A DNA stretch of 46,395 nucleotides, taken from NCBI GenBank assembly GCA_003695905.1, contig RFGS01000095.1, positions 1 to 46,395 of the forward strand, written 5' to 3'. Each line of letters starts with the position of its first letter. The first letter of the stretch is position 1. Source of the stretch: Zetaproteobacteria bacterium (GTDB lineage: Bacteria; Pseudomonadota; Zetaproteobacteria; Mariprofundales; Mariprofundaceae). Below are positions 28,045 to 36,322 of the stretch, piece after piece. A program made the position numbers and the translations under genes. The notes beneath the pieces were generated by a model, which saw only the letters and a list, made by a program, of their open reading frames with translations, ran no database searches and was not told the DNA's origin.

Positions 28045-31000
28045 ATGACACCAGAAACAGAGGAAATGTTGCATCAAGCGTGTACGCATGGCGAAGCCCA
28101 TGAAATTTGTGCAGTATGCCGCGCGATGAAACCCGATGTTTCCGCTTTCGAAAGGGGGCTTGCCTGGCGTCTTCATGCGCTGGCCGAACAGGACAGACTG
28201 CATGTCTGGATTGCCCCAGATGTTCGAAGCTACCGCCAATGCAGTGCCGAGCTATCCTTTCTTCTGCGTGACAAACCCGAACGCCTATGGATGTTCCCTC
28301 CCTGGGAAATCCTTCCCTATGACCGGGTATCCCCGCATCATGGCATCGTTGGCGAACGCTTTCATACCCTTCATCGTCTGCTGAACGATCCCCAGCCTTG
28401 CGGCGTGCTGCTGACCGCGCTGCCCGCATGGTTGCAGCGCATCGCGCCCAGAGCCACTGTGCAGGCCCATGTCTGGCAATTGCAATGCGGAGAGCATCTG
28501 GAGCCGGAGAAGATGAAAAGCAAGCTCGTGCAGGCTGGTATGCTTCCCACCGACCGGGTGCTGACACCCGGAGAGTTCGCGCTGCGTGGTGGCCTGCTGG
28601 ATATCTGGCCGGCCTCGGAACCCTCCCCGTTGCGCATCGATTTTTTCGGCGATGAAATCGAATCCATTCGGCGCTTCGATCCCGAAACGCAGCGCTCCAG
28701 CGAATATCTCGATGACTTCCATACCATGCCTGCACGGGAAGTCATCCTCGATGACGAAGGGCGCAAGAGGTTCGTGGCTGCTTTCCGCAAGCGCTTCCCA
28801 CACTTGCGTAAGCATCCGATGCTTACCTCCGTTCAGGCCGGCAGGCCCCACCCCGGCATCGAATCCCTGCTCCCTCTGGCCTATGCCGGCACCGAACGCC
28901 TCGTGGACTATCTGCCGACGACTTGCCGAGTTCTTGCCTCCCCGAACATTGCTGATGCACAGCTACAGTTCGCTGAACAGATCCGAGCGCAGTTCGAGAT
29001 GGTGCGTTCCGCAGCCGAGCCCACTCTCAGCCCCCAGGAACTGTATGCCATTGATACCCCCATCCATGCTGAGGCTCTGCCTGCATGCCGGATTGATGCC
29101 CCGCCTGCGCTTGATCCTGAGGCATCCAGACCCGTCGCCGAGTTGCTGCGCACGATCAAGGAACACATCGACCAAGGATGGCGCATTCGGCTGATCGCGC
29201 ATGGACCGGGGCAGCAGGAGCGCATGTTGGAGATGCTCGCCCCGCTGGGCGTAGAAGTGGCAAGGCTCGACAGCCTCAACCAGGACATGGATACAGCGCT
29301 GGCAAGCGTGCTGGGTGAAATGGATCAGGGCCTGTCGCTACCCGATCAGCGACTGATGCTGCTAACAGGCAGGGAACTGCTGGGGCAGAAGCTACCTCGC
29401 AGACGTCGGGGATCGCGACTGCTCAGAACCGACGCTTTCTCTAGCCTAACGGAGCTTTCCAGCGGCGACTTCGTGGTCCACGAGGACCATGGCGTCGGTC
29501 GTTACCGTGGCCTGGAAACCATGGCCGACGGCGAGGAACTGGCGGATTTCCTGAAGATCGAATACGAAGGCGGCGCCTGCATTTATGTTCCTGTCGAGGA
29601 CATTCACCGCATCCATCGCTATGCCGGGGAAGACGAGCCAAGCCTGAACAGGTTGGGCTCGGACAAATGGAAGCGCACGCGGGAACGGGCCAAAAGGGAC
29701 GTGCTGGCCATGGCGCACGAACTCATCGAGACCGAGGCCAGGCGCAAGCAATCCCACCGCCCTCCCTACCTTCCGGATACAAAACTGCTGGCACAATACG
29801 AGGAATTCGCCGCGCGCTTCCCCTTTGAGGAAACCGACGATCAGGTCGCGGCCATCGATGCTATCATGGACGACCTCTCGCGCCCTGCTCCGATGGACCG
29901 TGTGATTTGCGGCGACGTCGGCTTCGGCAAGACGGAAGTAGCCATGCGGGCCGCATTCATCGTTGCAGCCAGTGGGCGACAGGTGGCCGTACTTGCACCC
30001 ACAACGGTGTTGGCCAATCAGCATTACACCAGCTTTTGCGACAGGTTCGCCTCAACCGGCATGCGCATTGAAATCATTTCGCGTCTGCAGGGAAAAAGAC
30101 AGGCCGAGAACATAGCCAAGGATCTGGCTGACGAAAGGATCCACATCCTGATTGGAACCCACCGTCTGCTGTCCGATACGTTCGCCTTCGCGGATCTCGG
30201 GCTGGTCATCGTGGATGAGGAACAGCGCTTCGGCGTCAAACACAAGCAAAAGCTGAAGAGCCTGCATGCCCATGTGGACATGCTCACGCTGACTGCCACA
30301 CCCATTCCCCGCACGCTGCATCAGACGCTTTCCGGCCTGCGTTCGGTCTCCATCATCAGCACACCGCCAGCTGAGCGCGAGGCCATCAGAACCATGGTCT
30401 CCACTTTCGATCCGAAGCTGGCCAACGAAGCCATCAGACGTGAACTCTACAGGGGAGGCCAGGTGTACTATGTGCACAACCATGTCAAGAGCATCGGCCG
30501 CATTGCGGCCAGGCTACGCGAGGACATCCCCGAGGCTGAAATCGGCATCGCTCACGGCCAGATGAGTCCGACCGAACTCGACAGGCAGATGATGGCCTTC
30601 TATGAAGGGCGCCTACATATCCTGGTATGTACAACCATCATTGAATCCGGTCTGGACGTGCCCAATGCCAACACCCTGATCGTTGAACGCGCGGATCTGT
30701 TGGGATTGGCCCAATTGCACCAGATCCGAGGACGTGTCGGGCGCAGCCACCGGCAGGCCTTCGCCTACCTGTTCACGCCGGATCCACGCGTGATGACACC
30801 CGATGCACGCGAACGCTTGCAGGCCATCGCCGAACATACCGAGCTGGGCGCCGGTTTTCTGTTGGCCCGCCAAGACATGGAAATTCGTGGCGCAGGCAAC
30901 CTTCTGGGCAAGGAGCAAAGTGGCAAGATCGAGGACATTGGTCTCGATCTGTACATGGAGATGTTGACCGAAGCGATTGCAGAGGCGCGGGGCGAACCCC

Positions 31001-31461
31001 TGCCCAGACGATGGGACGTCGATCTCAGGCCGGGCCTCAATGCCATCCTGCCTCCGGACTACATCCCCCAAGCGGGCGAGCGCCTGGCTCTTTATCGCCG
31101 GCTTGCCAGGGTGGCCGACGATGAACAGGCTGATGCCCTGCTCGACGAAATGCATGATCGCTTTGGCCGTCCGCCCGAGGAAGCCCGCGGCTGCATCGAT
31201 CTTGCCCGCCTGCGGTGGCGGGCGCAACGCTTGTGCATCCGAGCAATTCATGCCCACGGCACAGAATTGCGCATCCATTTCACCGAGGATTCACCGATCG
31301 AGCCGGCCGCCCTTCTGCAACGCGTTCAAAGGGAGCCGCATCGCTTCCGCCTCACCCCTGCGGGGCAGCTCTCGTTGCTGTCGCCTGCGGATCATGCGCG
31401 AGATAGGCTTAAGGCCTGCATTGCGTTTCTGGATGAACTGCTCAAGGATGACCGGTCATGA
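28045..31461 (+). CDS. mfd: Transcription-repair coupling factor Mfd
   Basis: Mfd removes RNA polymerase stalled at DNA lesions and recruits UvrA. The 1138-residue protein has the full family layout: UvrB-like N-terminal domains (for example FPPWEILPYDRVSPHHG and GEFALRGGLLDIWP), the RNA-polymerase interaction domain at about 465-545 (GDFVVHEDHGVGRYRGLE), helicase domains with Walker A GDVGFGKTEVAMR (about 622-634), DEEQRFGVKHKQ (about 723), the TRG translocation motif region EIGIAHGQM, and the C-terminal TRCF domain (from about 990). The start lacks a clear ribosome site, and the next ATG seven codons on is equally possible. The stop overlaps serB as ATGA. Confidence 0.97.
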   Translation: MTPETEEMLHQACTHGEAHEICAVCRAMKPDVSAFERGLAWRLHALAEQDRLHVWIAPDVRSYRQCSAELSFLLRDKPERLWMFPPWEILPYDRVSPHHGIVGERFHTLHRLLNDPQPCGVLLTALPAWLQRIAPRATVQAHVWQLQCGEHLEPEKMKSKLVQAGMLPTDRVLTPGEFALRGGLLDIWPASEPSPLRIDFFGDEIESIRRFDPETQRSSEYLDDFHTMPAREVILDDEGRKRFVAAFRKRFPHLRKHPMLTSVQAGRPHPGIESLLPLAYAGTERLVDYLPTTCRVLASPNIADAQLQFAEQIRAQFEMVRSAAEPTLSPQELYAIDTPIHAEALPACRIDAPPALDPEASRPVAELLRTIKEHIDQGWRIRLIAHGPGQQERMLEMLAPLGVEVARLDSLNQDMDTALASVLGEMDQGLSLPDQRLMLLTGRELLGQKLPRRRRGSRLLRTDAFSSLTELSSGDFVVHEDHGVGRYRGLETMADGEELADFLKIEYEGGACIYVPVEDIHRIHRYAGEDEPSLNRLGSDKWKRTRERAKRDVLAMAHELIETEARRKQSHRPPYLPDTKLLAQYEEFAARFPFEETDDQVAAIDAIMDDLSRPAPMDRVICGDVGFGKTEVAMRAAFIVAASGRQVAVLAPTTVLANQHYTSFCDRFASTGMRIEIISRLQGKRQAENIAKDLADERIHILIGTHRLLSDTFAFADLGLVIVDEEQRFGVKHKQKLKSLHAHVDMLTLTATPIPRTLHQTLSGLRSVSIISTPPAEREAIRTMVSTFDPKLANEAIRRELYRGGQVYYVHNHVKSIGRIAARLREDIPEAEIGIAHGQMSPTELDRQMMAFYEGRLHILVCTTIIESGLDVPNANTLIVERADLLGLAQLHQIRGRVGRSHRQAFAYLFTPDPRVMTPDARERLQAIAEHTELGAGFLLARQDMEIRGAGNLLGKEQSGKIEDIGLDLYMEMLTEAIAEARGEPLPRRWDVDLRPGLNAILPPDYIPQAGERLALYRRLARVADDEQADALLDEMHDRFGRPPEEARGCIDLARLRWRAQRLCIRAIHAHGTELRIHFTEDSPIEPAALLQRVQREPHRFRLTPAGQLSLLSPADHARDRLKACIAFLDELLKDDRS

Positions 31462-32144
31462 ATGTTCCACACCAACCCAGCCTGAATGAACCCGGCCTGC
31501 TGTTCATGGACATGGACTCCACGCTGATCCAGTGCGAGTGCATCGACGAAATCGCCGACTTTCTCGGCATCAAACCACAAATTGCTGCCATCACCGAGCG
31601 CGCCATGCGTGGCGACCTGGACTTCGCTGCCTCACTGACCGAACGTGTCCAGCTTCTGGCCGGCCTGGATGCCAAGGTACTGGACCGTGTTTACGAGGAA
31701 CGCATCCGGCTGACAGACGGAGCTGAAACCCTGATCCGCACACTCAAGCAATGCGGATGGAAGGTCGGCCTTGTCTCCGGGGGATTCACGTGGTTCACAG
31801 ACCGGCTTGCCGACCGGCTGGGCCTGGACTATGCACGAGCCAATGTGCTGGAGATTCGCGACGGCAGGCTGACCGGCAACGTGCTCGGCGACATTGTCGA
31901 TGCGGAAACAAAGCGCAGGTGTCTGCTTGAGCAAGCCGATCTGTTCGGCATCCCGATCAGGCAAACCGTGGCTATTGGTGACGGTGCCAATGATCTACCT
32001 ATGATCCTCAGCGCGGGGCTTGGCATCGCCTATCGCGCAAAACCAAGAGTGGCCGAGGCGGCTCCTGTGGCCATCATGGAAGGAGGACTTGACCAGGTGC
32101 TGAATCTGCTTAACCGCGGCCACTCGGACACTTCACCCACTTGA
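31458..32144 (+). CDS. serB: Phosphoserine phosphatase
   Basis: SerB hydrolyses O-phosphoserine to serine, the final step of serine synthesis. The 228-residue HAD-superfamily protein has motif I DMDSTLIQCECIDEIA with the nucleophile Asp and acid/base Asp, motif II VSGGFTWF, a motif III Lys region (ETKRRCLLE) and motif IV GDGANDLPMI. It lacks the extra N-terminal regulatory domain of E. coli SerB. It is translationally coupled to mfd by an ATGA overlap and lies 31 bases before hflD. Confidence 0.95.
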   Translation: MNVPHQPSLNEPGLLFMDMDSTLIQCECIDEIADFLGIKPQIAAITERAMRGDLDFAASLTERVQLLAGLDAKVLDRVYEERIRLTDGAETLIRTLKQCGWKVGLVSGGFTWFTDRLADRLGLDYARANVLEIRDGRLTGNVLGDIVDAETKRRCLLEQADLFGIPIRQTVAIGDGANDLPMILSAGLGIAYRAKPRVAEAAPVAIMEGGLDQVLNLLNRGHSDTSPT

Positions 32145-32175
32145 GCGTTGCCGGCAAACGCCCACAATCCCGAGC

Positions 32176-32820
32176 ATGAACGTGCCCATGGATGCGCTGC
32201 ACCGGAGAACCATCGCCCTGGCCGCCATGCTCCAGGCCAGCAGGATCGTGGACAACATCGCCCGTCACGGCAGGTGCGATCTCGAAGATCTCACCCCCCT
32301 GGTTGACAGCATTTTCGCCCGAGAAAGCGACAACATACTGCAGATCTACGGCGCCTTGGACCGGCTGGCCGTAGGACTGCATCTGGTGCAGAAACTGCTC
32401 TCCGGTCAAGAGGCCCAGCTGGCCAAGCGTCTGATGCGTTACACCGCGGGCATGATCACGCTGGAGAAGAAGCTGGCCAAGGACCGGCCCATGCTGGAGC
32501 ATCTGGCCGAGCAGATGCAACGCATCCGCAGACAGGCCGACTATTTCGGGCAAACCACGCATGAAAACGTGCTGGCCAGCCTAGCCGCTCTGTACGGGGA
32601 AACCCTGAGCACGCTTCGGCCGCGCATTATTGTTCACGGCAAGGCCGAGCATCTGCATCAAAAATCAAACACGAACAAAATCAGAGTCGCTCTTCTGGCC
32701 GGGATCCGTGCTGCGCATCTGTGGCGTCATGCCGGCGGGCACTCGCTGTTCCTGATCTTCAGACGTCGTGCCTTGCTGCGTGCATGCAACGAACTGCTCG
32801 AGCGAAGGGAACGTGCCTGA
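32176..32820 (+). CDS. hflD: HflD-like high-frequency lysogenisation protein
   Basis: E. coli HflD is a peripheral membrane protein that interacts with phage lambda CII; its normal role is unclear. The 214-residue all-helical protein matches the family: TIALAAMLQASRIVDNIARHG, ESDNILQIYGALDRLAVGLH, LMRYTAGMITLEKKLAKD, LGPRI-like LRPRIIVHG and LLAGIRAAHLWRHAGG. HflD is limited to gammaproteobacteria, so it supports that placement. It usually lies between mnmA and purB; here it follows serB by 31 bases. Two ATG codons four codons apart (32176 and 32188) are possible starts. Confidence 0.88.
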   Translation: MNVPMDALHRRTIALAAMLQASRIVDNIARHGRCDLEDLTPLVDSIFARESDNILQIYGALDRLAVGLHLVQKLLSGQEAQLAKRLMRYTAGMITLEKKLAKDRPMLEHLAEQMQRIRRQADYFGQTTHENVLASLAALYGETLSTLRPRIIVHGKAEHLHQKSNTNKIRVALLAGIRAAHLWRHAGGHSLFLIFRRRALLRACNELLERRERA

Positions 32821-32847
32821 ACCCTGAAAAAAGCCCCAGCATCCCCA

Positions 32848-33594
32848 TCAGGGAAGGGTCAGGATTTCATATCCGTCTTCAGTGACAGCCAGCGTGTGCT
32901 CAAACTGGGCCGACAGCGATTTGTCGCGTGTAACCACGGTCCAGCCATCCTTGAGCAATTTCACGCCGGGCTTTCCCAGATTCACCATGGGTTCGATCGT
33001 GAACACCATGCCCGGCTTCAATTCGATGCCCGTGCCCGGCCGACCATAATGGAGCACCTGGGGCTCCTCATGAAACTGACGTCCGATGCCATGACCGCAA
33101 TACTCCCGCACGATGGAGCACTTCTCGGATTCGACATACTGCTGGATCGCATGCCCGATATCGCCAAGGCGTGCGCCCGGCCTGACGGCCGCGATTCCGA
33201 CGTCCAGGGCCCGGCGCGCCACCTCGACCACCTTGCGGGCCTTCACACGTGGAGTGCCGACATAAAAGGTCTTGCTGGTATCGCCATGCCAGCCATCAAT
33301 AATGCTGGTCACGTCGACATTGACGATGTCCCCGTCCTTCAATCGTTTCGGACCCGGGATGCCATGACAGACGACATGATTCACCGATGTACACACCGAC
33401 TTGGGAAAACCATGGTAGTTCAACGGTGCCGGTATGGCACCGTGCTCAATGGTAAAGGCATGAATGAGGTCGTTGATCTCATCGGTCGTTATGCCCGGCT
33501 GAATATGGGGCTCGATCATGACCAGCGCTTGAGCTGCATGCCGGCAGGCTGGTTTCATGGCCTCGATTTCCTCGGGTGTTTTGATATGAATCAT
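32848..33594 (-). CDS. map: Methionine aminopeptidase, type I
   Basis: Map removes the initiator Met from nascent proteins. The 248-residue protein begins MIHIKTPEEIEAM and shows the five metal ligands of the pita-bread fold: Asp in NVDVTSI, Asp in WHGDTSKTF, His in GHGIGRQFHEEP, Glu in FTIEPMV and Glu in SAQFEHTLAVTEDGYE. The ATG at 33594 has an AAGGTGG site; in-frame upstream codons extend into the region before the divergent phosphatase gene and lack family similarity. It stands alone, not next to rpsB or glnD as is common. Confidence 0.96.
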   Translation of the reverse strand: MIHIKTPEEIEAMKPACRHAAQALVMIEPHIQPGITTDEINDLIHAFTIEHGAIPAPLNYHGFPKSVCTSVNHVVCHGIPGPKRLKDGDIVNVDVTSIIDGWHGDTSKTFYVGTPRVKARKVVEVARRALDVGIAAVRPGARLGDIGHAIQQYVESEKCSIVREYCGHGIGRQFHEEPQVLHYGRPGTGIELKPGMVFTIEPMVNLGKPGVKLLKDGWTVVTRDKSLSAQFEHTLAVTEDGYEILTLP

Positions 33595-33711
33595 GGCATC
33601 CACCTTGCCGCTTGGCGTTTTTTCGGGAAAGCTGTCGTGCAGCGTGCGCATTCTGGACCAATCGTGCGAAAACTGCACGTCTGCCCATGCCATTGAGTGA
33701 AGGAGGTACCC

Positions 33712-34185
33712 ATGCTCGTCTATCTCGCCCAACACGGTCTTGCCCAGCCCAAGGAAACGCATCCGGAACGACCGCTTTCCGACCAGGGACGCGAGGACAT
33801 TGCGCGCTGCGCCGGTTTTCTCAGTCTCTTCGTTCGGCCAAAACCGGCTGAGATCCTGCACAGCGGCAAGCTACGCGCTGCTCAGTCAGCAGACATGTTC
33901 GCCGAGGCCTGGCAGGTCGACCGGGTCAGGGAAAGCGACGGACTTGGCCCCAATGACAATCCCGCCATCTGGCACGAGAGGCTGCTGCGGGAAGGGCGCG
34001 ACCTGATGCTTGTGGGCCACCTACCACATCTTGAGCGCCTGATCGGAATGCTGCTGTGCGGTCGTGCGGATGCCCGTCCCGTGCGCATGCGCAATGGCGG
34101 CGTCACATGCCTGGAGCAGGAGCAAGGGCACTGGCAACTGCTATGGTCAATTCACCCGACGATGTTTTACAGTCAGGACGACTGA
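33712..34185 (+). CDS. SixA-like phosphohistidine phosphatase, QHG variant
   Basis: SixA-type enzymes dephosphorylate phosphohistidine, for example on ArcB or the nitrogen phosphotransferase NPr. The 157-residue protein has the histidine-phosphatase fold: N-terminal MLVYLAQHGLAQPKE, PLSDQGRED, ILHSGKLRAAQSADM with the second Arg, and VGHLPHLERL with the second catalytic His. The usual RHG signature reads QHG, so the first catalytic Arg is missing; a similar QHG subgroup is known to me in several lineages. The ATG at 33712 has a perfect AAGGAGGT site 5 bases upstream, which rules out the GTG at 33697. It lies alone between map and rnfH. Confidence 0.8.
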   Translation: MLVYLAQHGLAQPKETHPERPLSDQGREDIARCAGFLSLFVRPKPAEILHSGKLRAAQSADMFAEAWQVDRVRESDGLGPNDNPAIWHERLLREGRDLMLVGHLPHLERLIGMLLCGRADARPVRMRNGGVTCLEQEQGHWQLLWSIHPTMFYSQDD

Positions 34186-34198
34186 AGGCAATCCCCTC

Positions 34199-34507
34199 TC
34201 AATCATCGGCACGCTGGCGTTCGGCCTTTCTGGCGCGAATGCGCGCTTTCTTGGCGTCGACGGCATGCGGATCGCGCGGCTTTCTCGGCAGGGGCCTGTA
34301 GATCTCGACACGATCCCCTTCCTGCAAGGGCTGGGAGAGCTTGACCAGCTTGGCATAGATACCCACCTTGTTCCTGCTCAGGTCAATCTCCGGGAACCGT
34401 TCCAGAAGACCACTCATGCGAATGAGTTCTTCCACGGTCGTCCCCTCTGGCACATCGAACTCCTCGACATACTGCTTGTGGGGCAGCGCATAGACAATGG
34501 ACACCAT
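34199..34507 (-). CDS. rnfH: RnfH family ubiquitin-fold protein (UPF0125)
   Basis: RnfH proteins are small beta-grasp proteins whose role is not settled, often next to ratA. The 102-residue protein has MVSIVYALPHKQYVEEF, GTTVEELIRMSGLLERFP, the NKVGIYAKLVKLSQPLQEGDRVEIYRPL core and a basic tail (KKARIRARKAERQR). The ATG shares a base with the ratA stop (TGATG), so the pair is coupled. It ends the long minus-strand run from carB, 13 bases from the end of the convergent phosphatase gene. Confidence 0.92.
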   Translation of the reverse strand: MVSIVYALPHKQYVEEFDVPEGTTVEELIRMSGLLERFPEIDLSRNKVGIYAKLVKLSQPLQEGDRVEIYRPLPRKPRDPHAVDAKKARIRARKAERQRADD

Positions 34508-34950
34508 CACCGCTTCGACTCCCCGGACAGCAACACGGCCCTGTTCTCGAAGGCATGCACCATACTCCTGCACGCCGTCGCAAACAGCGGGCTGGCCACA
34601 AGATCCAGCATCATGCTCTTGAACTCGAATTCGATCGAGAAATGCACACGACAACGCTCAGCGGTCAGATCCTCGAAGGTCCAGACACTTTCAAGGAAGC
34701 GGAAAGGCCCCTTTAGCAGCCGAATCTCGATGATCTTGCCCGGAATGAAACGATCGACGGTCTGGAAAGGGTAGTGCCTTCCCCCCAGCTCGGCCGTCAA
34801 TTCCGCCGTGAGCTCGTCCCCAGTCCGGCTCAGAATTTTCGCCTGCGCCACCCAGGGCAAGAATTCAGGATAACGATCGATATCCATGACCACATCAAAC
34901 ATGGTCTTCGCACTGACGGCCAATTCCCGGGTTTCCTCAAAACAGCGCAT
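34507..34950 (-). CDS. ratA: RatA family ubiquinone-binding START protein
   Basis: The 147-residue protein has the START/polyketide-cyclase fold: ETRELAVSAKTMFDVVMDID, RYPEFLPWVAQAKIL, LLKGPFRFLESVWTF and CRVHFSIEFEFKSMMLD. Relatives include CoQ10, which binds ubiquinone, and E. coli RatA, which was reported to inhibit 70S formation; the ubiquinone role seems the more general. A good AGGAG site lies before the ATG, 3 bases after the der stop. It is coupled to rnfH, the usual partner. The usual divergent smpB is absent. Confidence 0.93.
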   Translation of the reverse strand: MRCFEETRELAVSAKTMFDVVMDIDRYPEFLPWVAQAKILSRTGDELTAELTAELGGRHYPFQTVDRFIPGKIIEIRLLKGPFRFLESVWTFEDLTAERCRVHFSIEFEFKSMMLDLVASPLFATACRSMVHAFENRAVLLSGESKR

Positions 34951-34953
34951 GAG

Positions 34954-36312
34954 CTATCTCCTGCGCTCCTTGTCCACATATGGGTTCCTGCTTGCCGAAA
35001 AAATCAAACGCACGGGCACGCCCGGCAGGTCAAACGCCCGGCGGAAAGAGTGTTCAAGATAGCGCCTGTAGCTTTCGCGAATGGCCTTGGGCCGGTTGCA
35101 GAACATCTTCAGGGTCGGCGGAGCCGTGGCGACTTGAGAGGCATACTTGATCTTCACCGGCAACCCATCAACAGTTGGGGGGTGCTGGGCCTGCTGAGCC
35201 GACTGCAACCAACGGTTAAGTTCGCCCGTTCCAACCTCGAAATGGTTGCGCCGAGCTGCACGCACGGCCTCGCGGAGCAGGCGTTTGATGCCCTTGTGCC
35301 TAGCAGCCGAGATCCGGAAAACGGCGATATCGGACATGCCCCGCATGCGGAAATCCAGGCGATCCGCAAAATGGCGCCACTGATCCTCATCAAGCAGATC
35401 AAGCTTGTTCACCGCCACTATCAAGGCACAGCCCTCTTCCAGAGCCAGATGCATCAATCGCAAATCCTGCTCGGCGATGCCTTCGGAGCCATCCAGAACC
35501 ATGACCGCCGCATCCGCCCGCCGAAAGGCCTGCACGGCCTTGACCCTGGCGACAAACTCGATGACATCCTTGATGCGGGCATGCCTGCGCTGCCCGGCCG
35601 TGTCCACGAGACGCACCATGCCCTCACCATAGGGCAACAGCGTGTCAATGGCGTCCCGGGTCGTCCCTGCAATCGGGCTGACGACCATGCGCTCCTGTCC
35701 CAGCCAGGCATTGATCAACGTTGACTTGCCGACATTCGGGCGGCCGACAACAGCGATGCTTGCCAGCGGCTCCTCCATAGACTCCTGGTCATCTCGAGAC
35801 TCAGGCAGCAGCTTGGCCACATGCTCTCTGAGCCCGCGAACCCCCTGACCATGGATGGCCGAAACGGGCATTGGCTCCCCCAGCCCCAGGGGATAGAAAT
35901 CGTAGGCCAGCTCCTCACGCTCCGCCTTGTTCGCGACCAGCACGACAGGAAGATTCTGGCGCCTGAGCCTGTCGGCCAGATCCCGATCGATTGGCGTCAG
36001 GCCCGCCTGAGCATCCACGACAAAAAGCACCAAATCAGCGACCTCGAGCGCGGCCTCTACCTGGGCATCGATAGCCGGCTGCATGGCATCATGGGCCGGC
36101 TCACCGATGCCGCCCGTGTCGACAAGCATGCAACGTTTCTGACCGAGACTGCAGGCGGACTCGAGCCTGTCCACGGTTACGCCGGGACGGTCTCCAACGA
36201 TGGCCTTCCGGCTGCCCGTAAGCCGATTGAACAGCGTGGACTTGCCAACATTCGGGCGACCCACAATGGCCACGACTGGCAAGCGACCGGCAGCTAACGC
36301 CCCATTTCTCAT
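34954..36312 (-). CDS. der: Ribosome-associated GTPase Der (EngA)
   Basis: Der is a double-domain GTPase needed for 50S assembly. The 452-residue protein has two tandem P-loops, both GRPNVGKST (about 18-26 and 188-196), G3 motifs DTGG and DTAGQ, and a C-terminal KH-like domain (VKIKYASQVATAPPTLKMF) ending in a basic tail. The second domain has a canonical NKLD; the first has NKAE in place of NKxD, a change also seen in some other Der proteins. The ATG at 36312 is 10 bases after bamB; the frame upstream overlaps bamB and is not used. bamB-der is the conserved order. Confidence 0.97.
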   Translation of the reverse strand: MRNGALAAGRLPVVAIVGRPNVGKSTLFNRLTGSRKAIVGDRPGVTVDRLESACSLGQKRCMLVDTGGIGEPAHDAMQPAIDAQVEAALEVADLVLFVVDAQAGLTPIDRDLADRLRRQNLPVVLVANKAEREELAYDFYPLGLGEPMPVSAIHGQGVRGLREHVAKLLPESRDDQESMEEPLASIAVVGRPNVGKSTLINAWLGQERMVVSPIAGTTRDAIDTLLPYGEGMVRLVDTAGQRRHARIKDVIEFVARVKAVQAFRRADAAVMVLDGSEGIAEQDLRLMHLALEEGCALIVAVNKLDLLDEDQWRHFADRLDFRMRGMSDIAVFRISAARHKGIKRLLREAVRAARRNHFEVGTGELNRWLQSAQQAQHPPTVDGLPVKIKYASQVATAPPTLKMFCNRPKAIRESYRRYLEHSFRRAFDLPGVPVRLIFSASRNPYVDKERRR

Positions 36313-36322
36313 ACTGTCTTGC

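Noticed and set aside
32821-32860. Possible terminator between hflD and map (CCCTGA...TCAGGG and a six-T run on the minus strand).
   Set aside because: The repeats enclose the T run rather than precede it, and only a weak, bulged stem can be drawn.
34186-34198. Search for a shared terminator between convergent sixA-like and rnfH genes.
   Set aside because: Only 13 bases lie between the stops and no stem-loop is visible.
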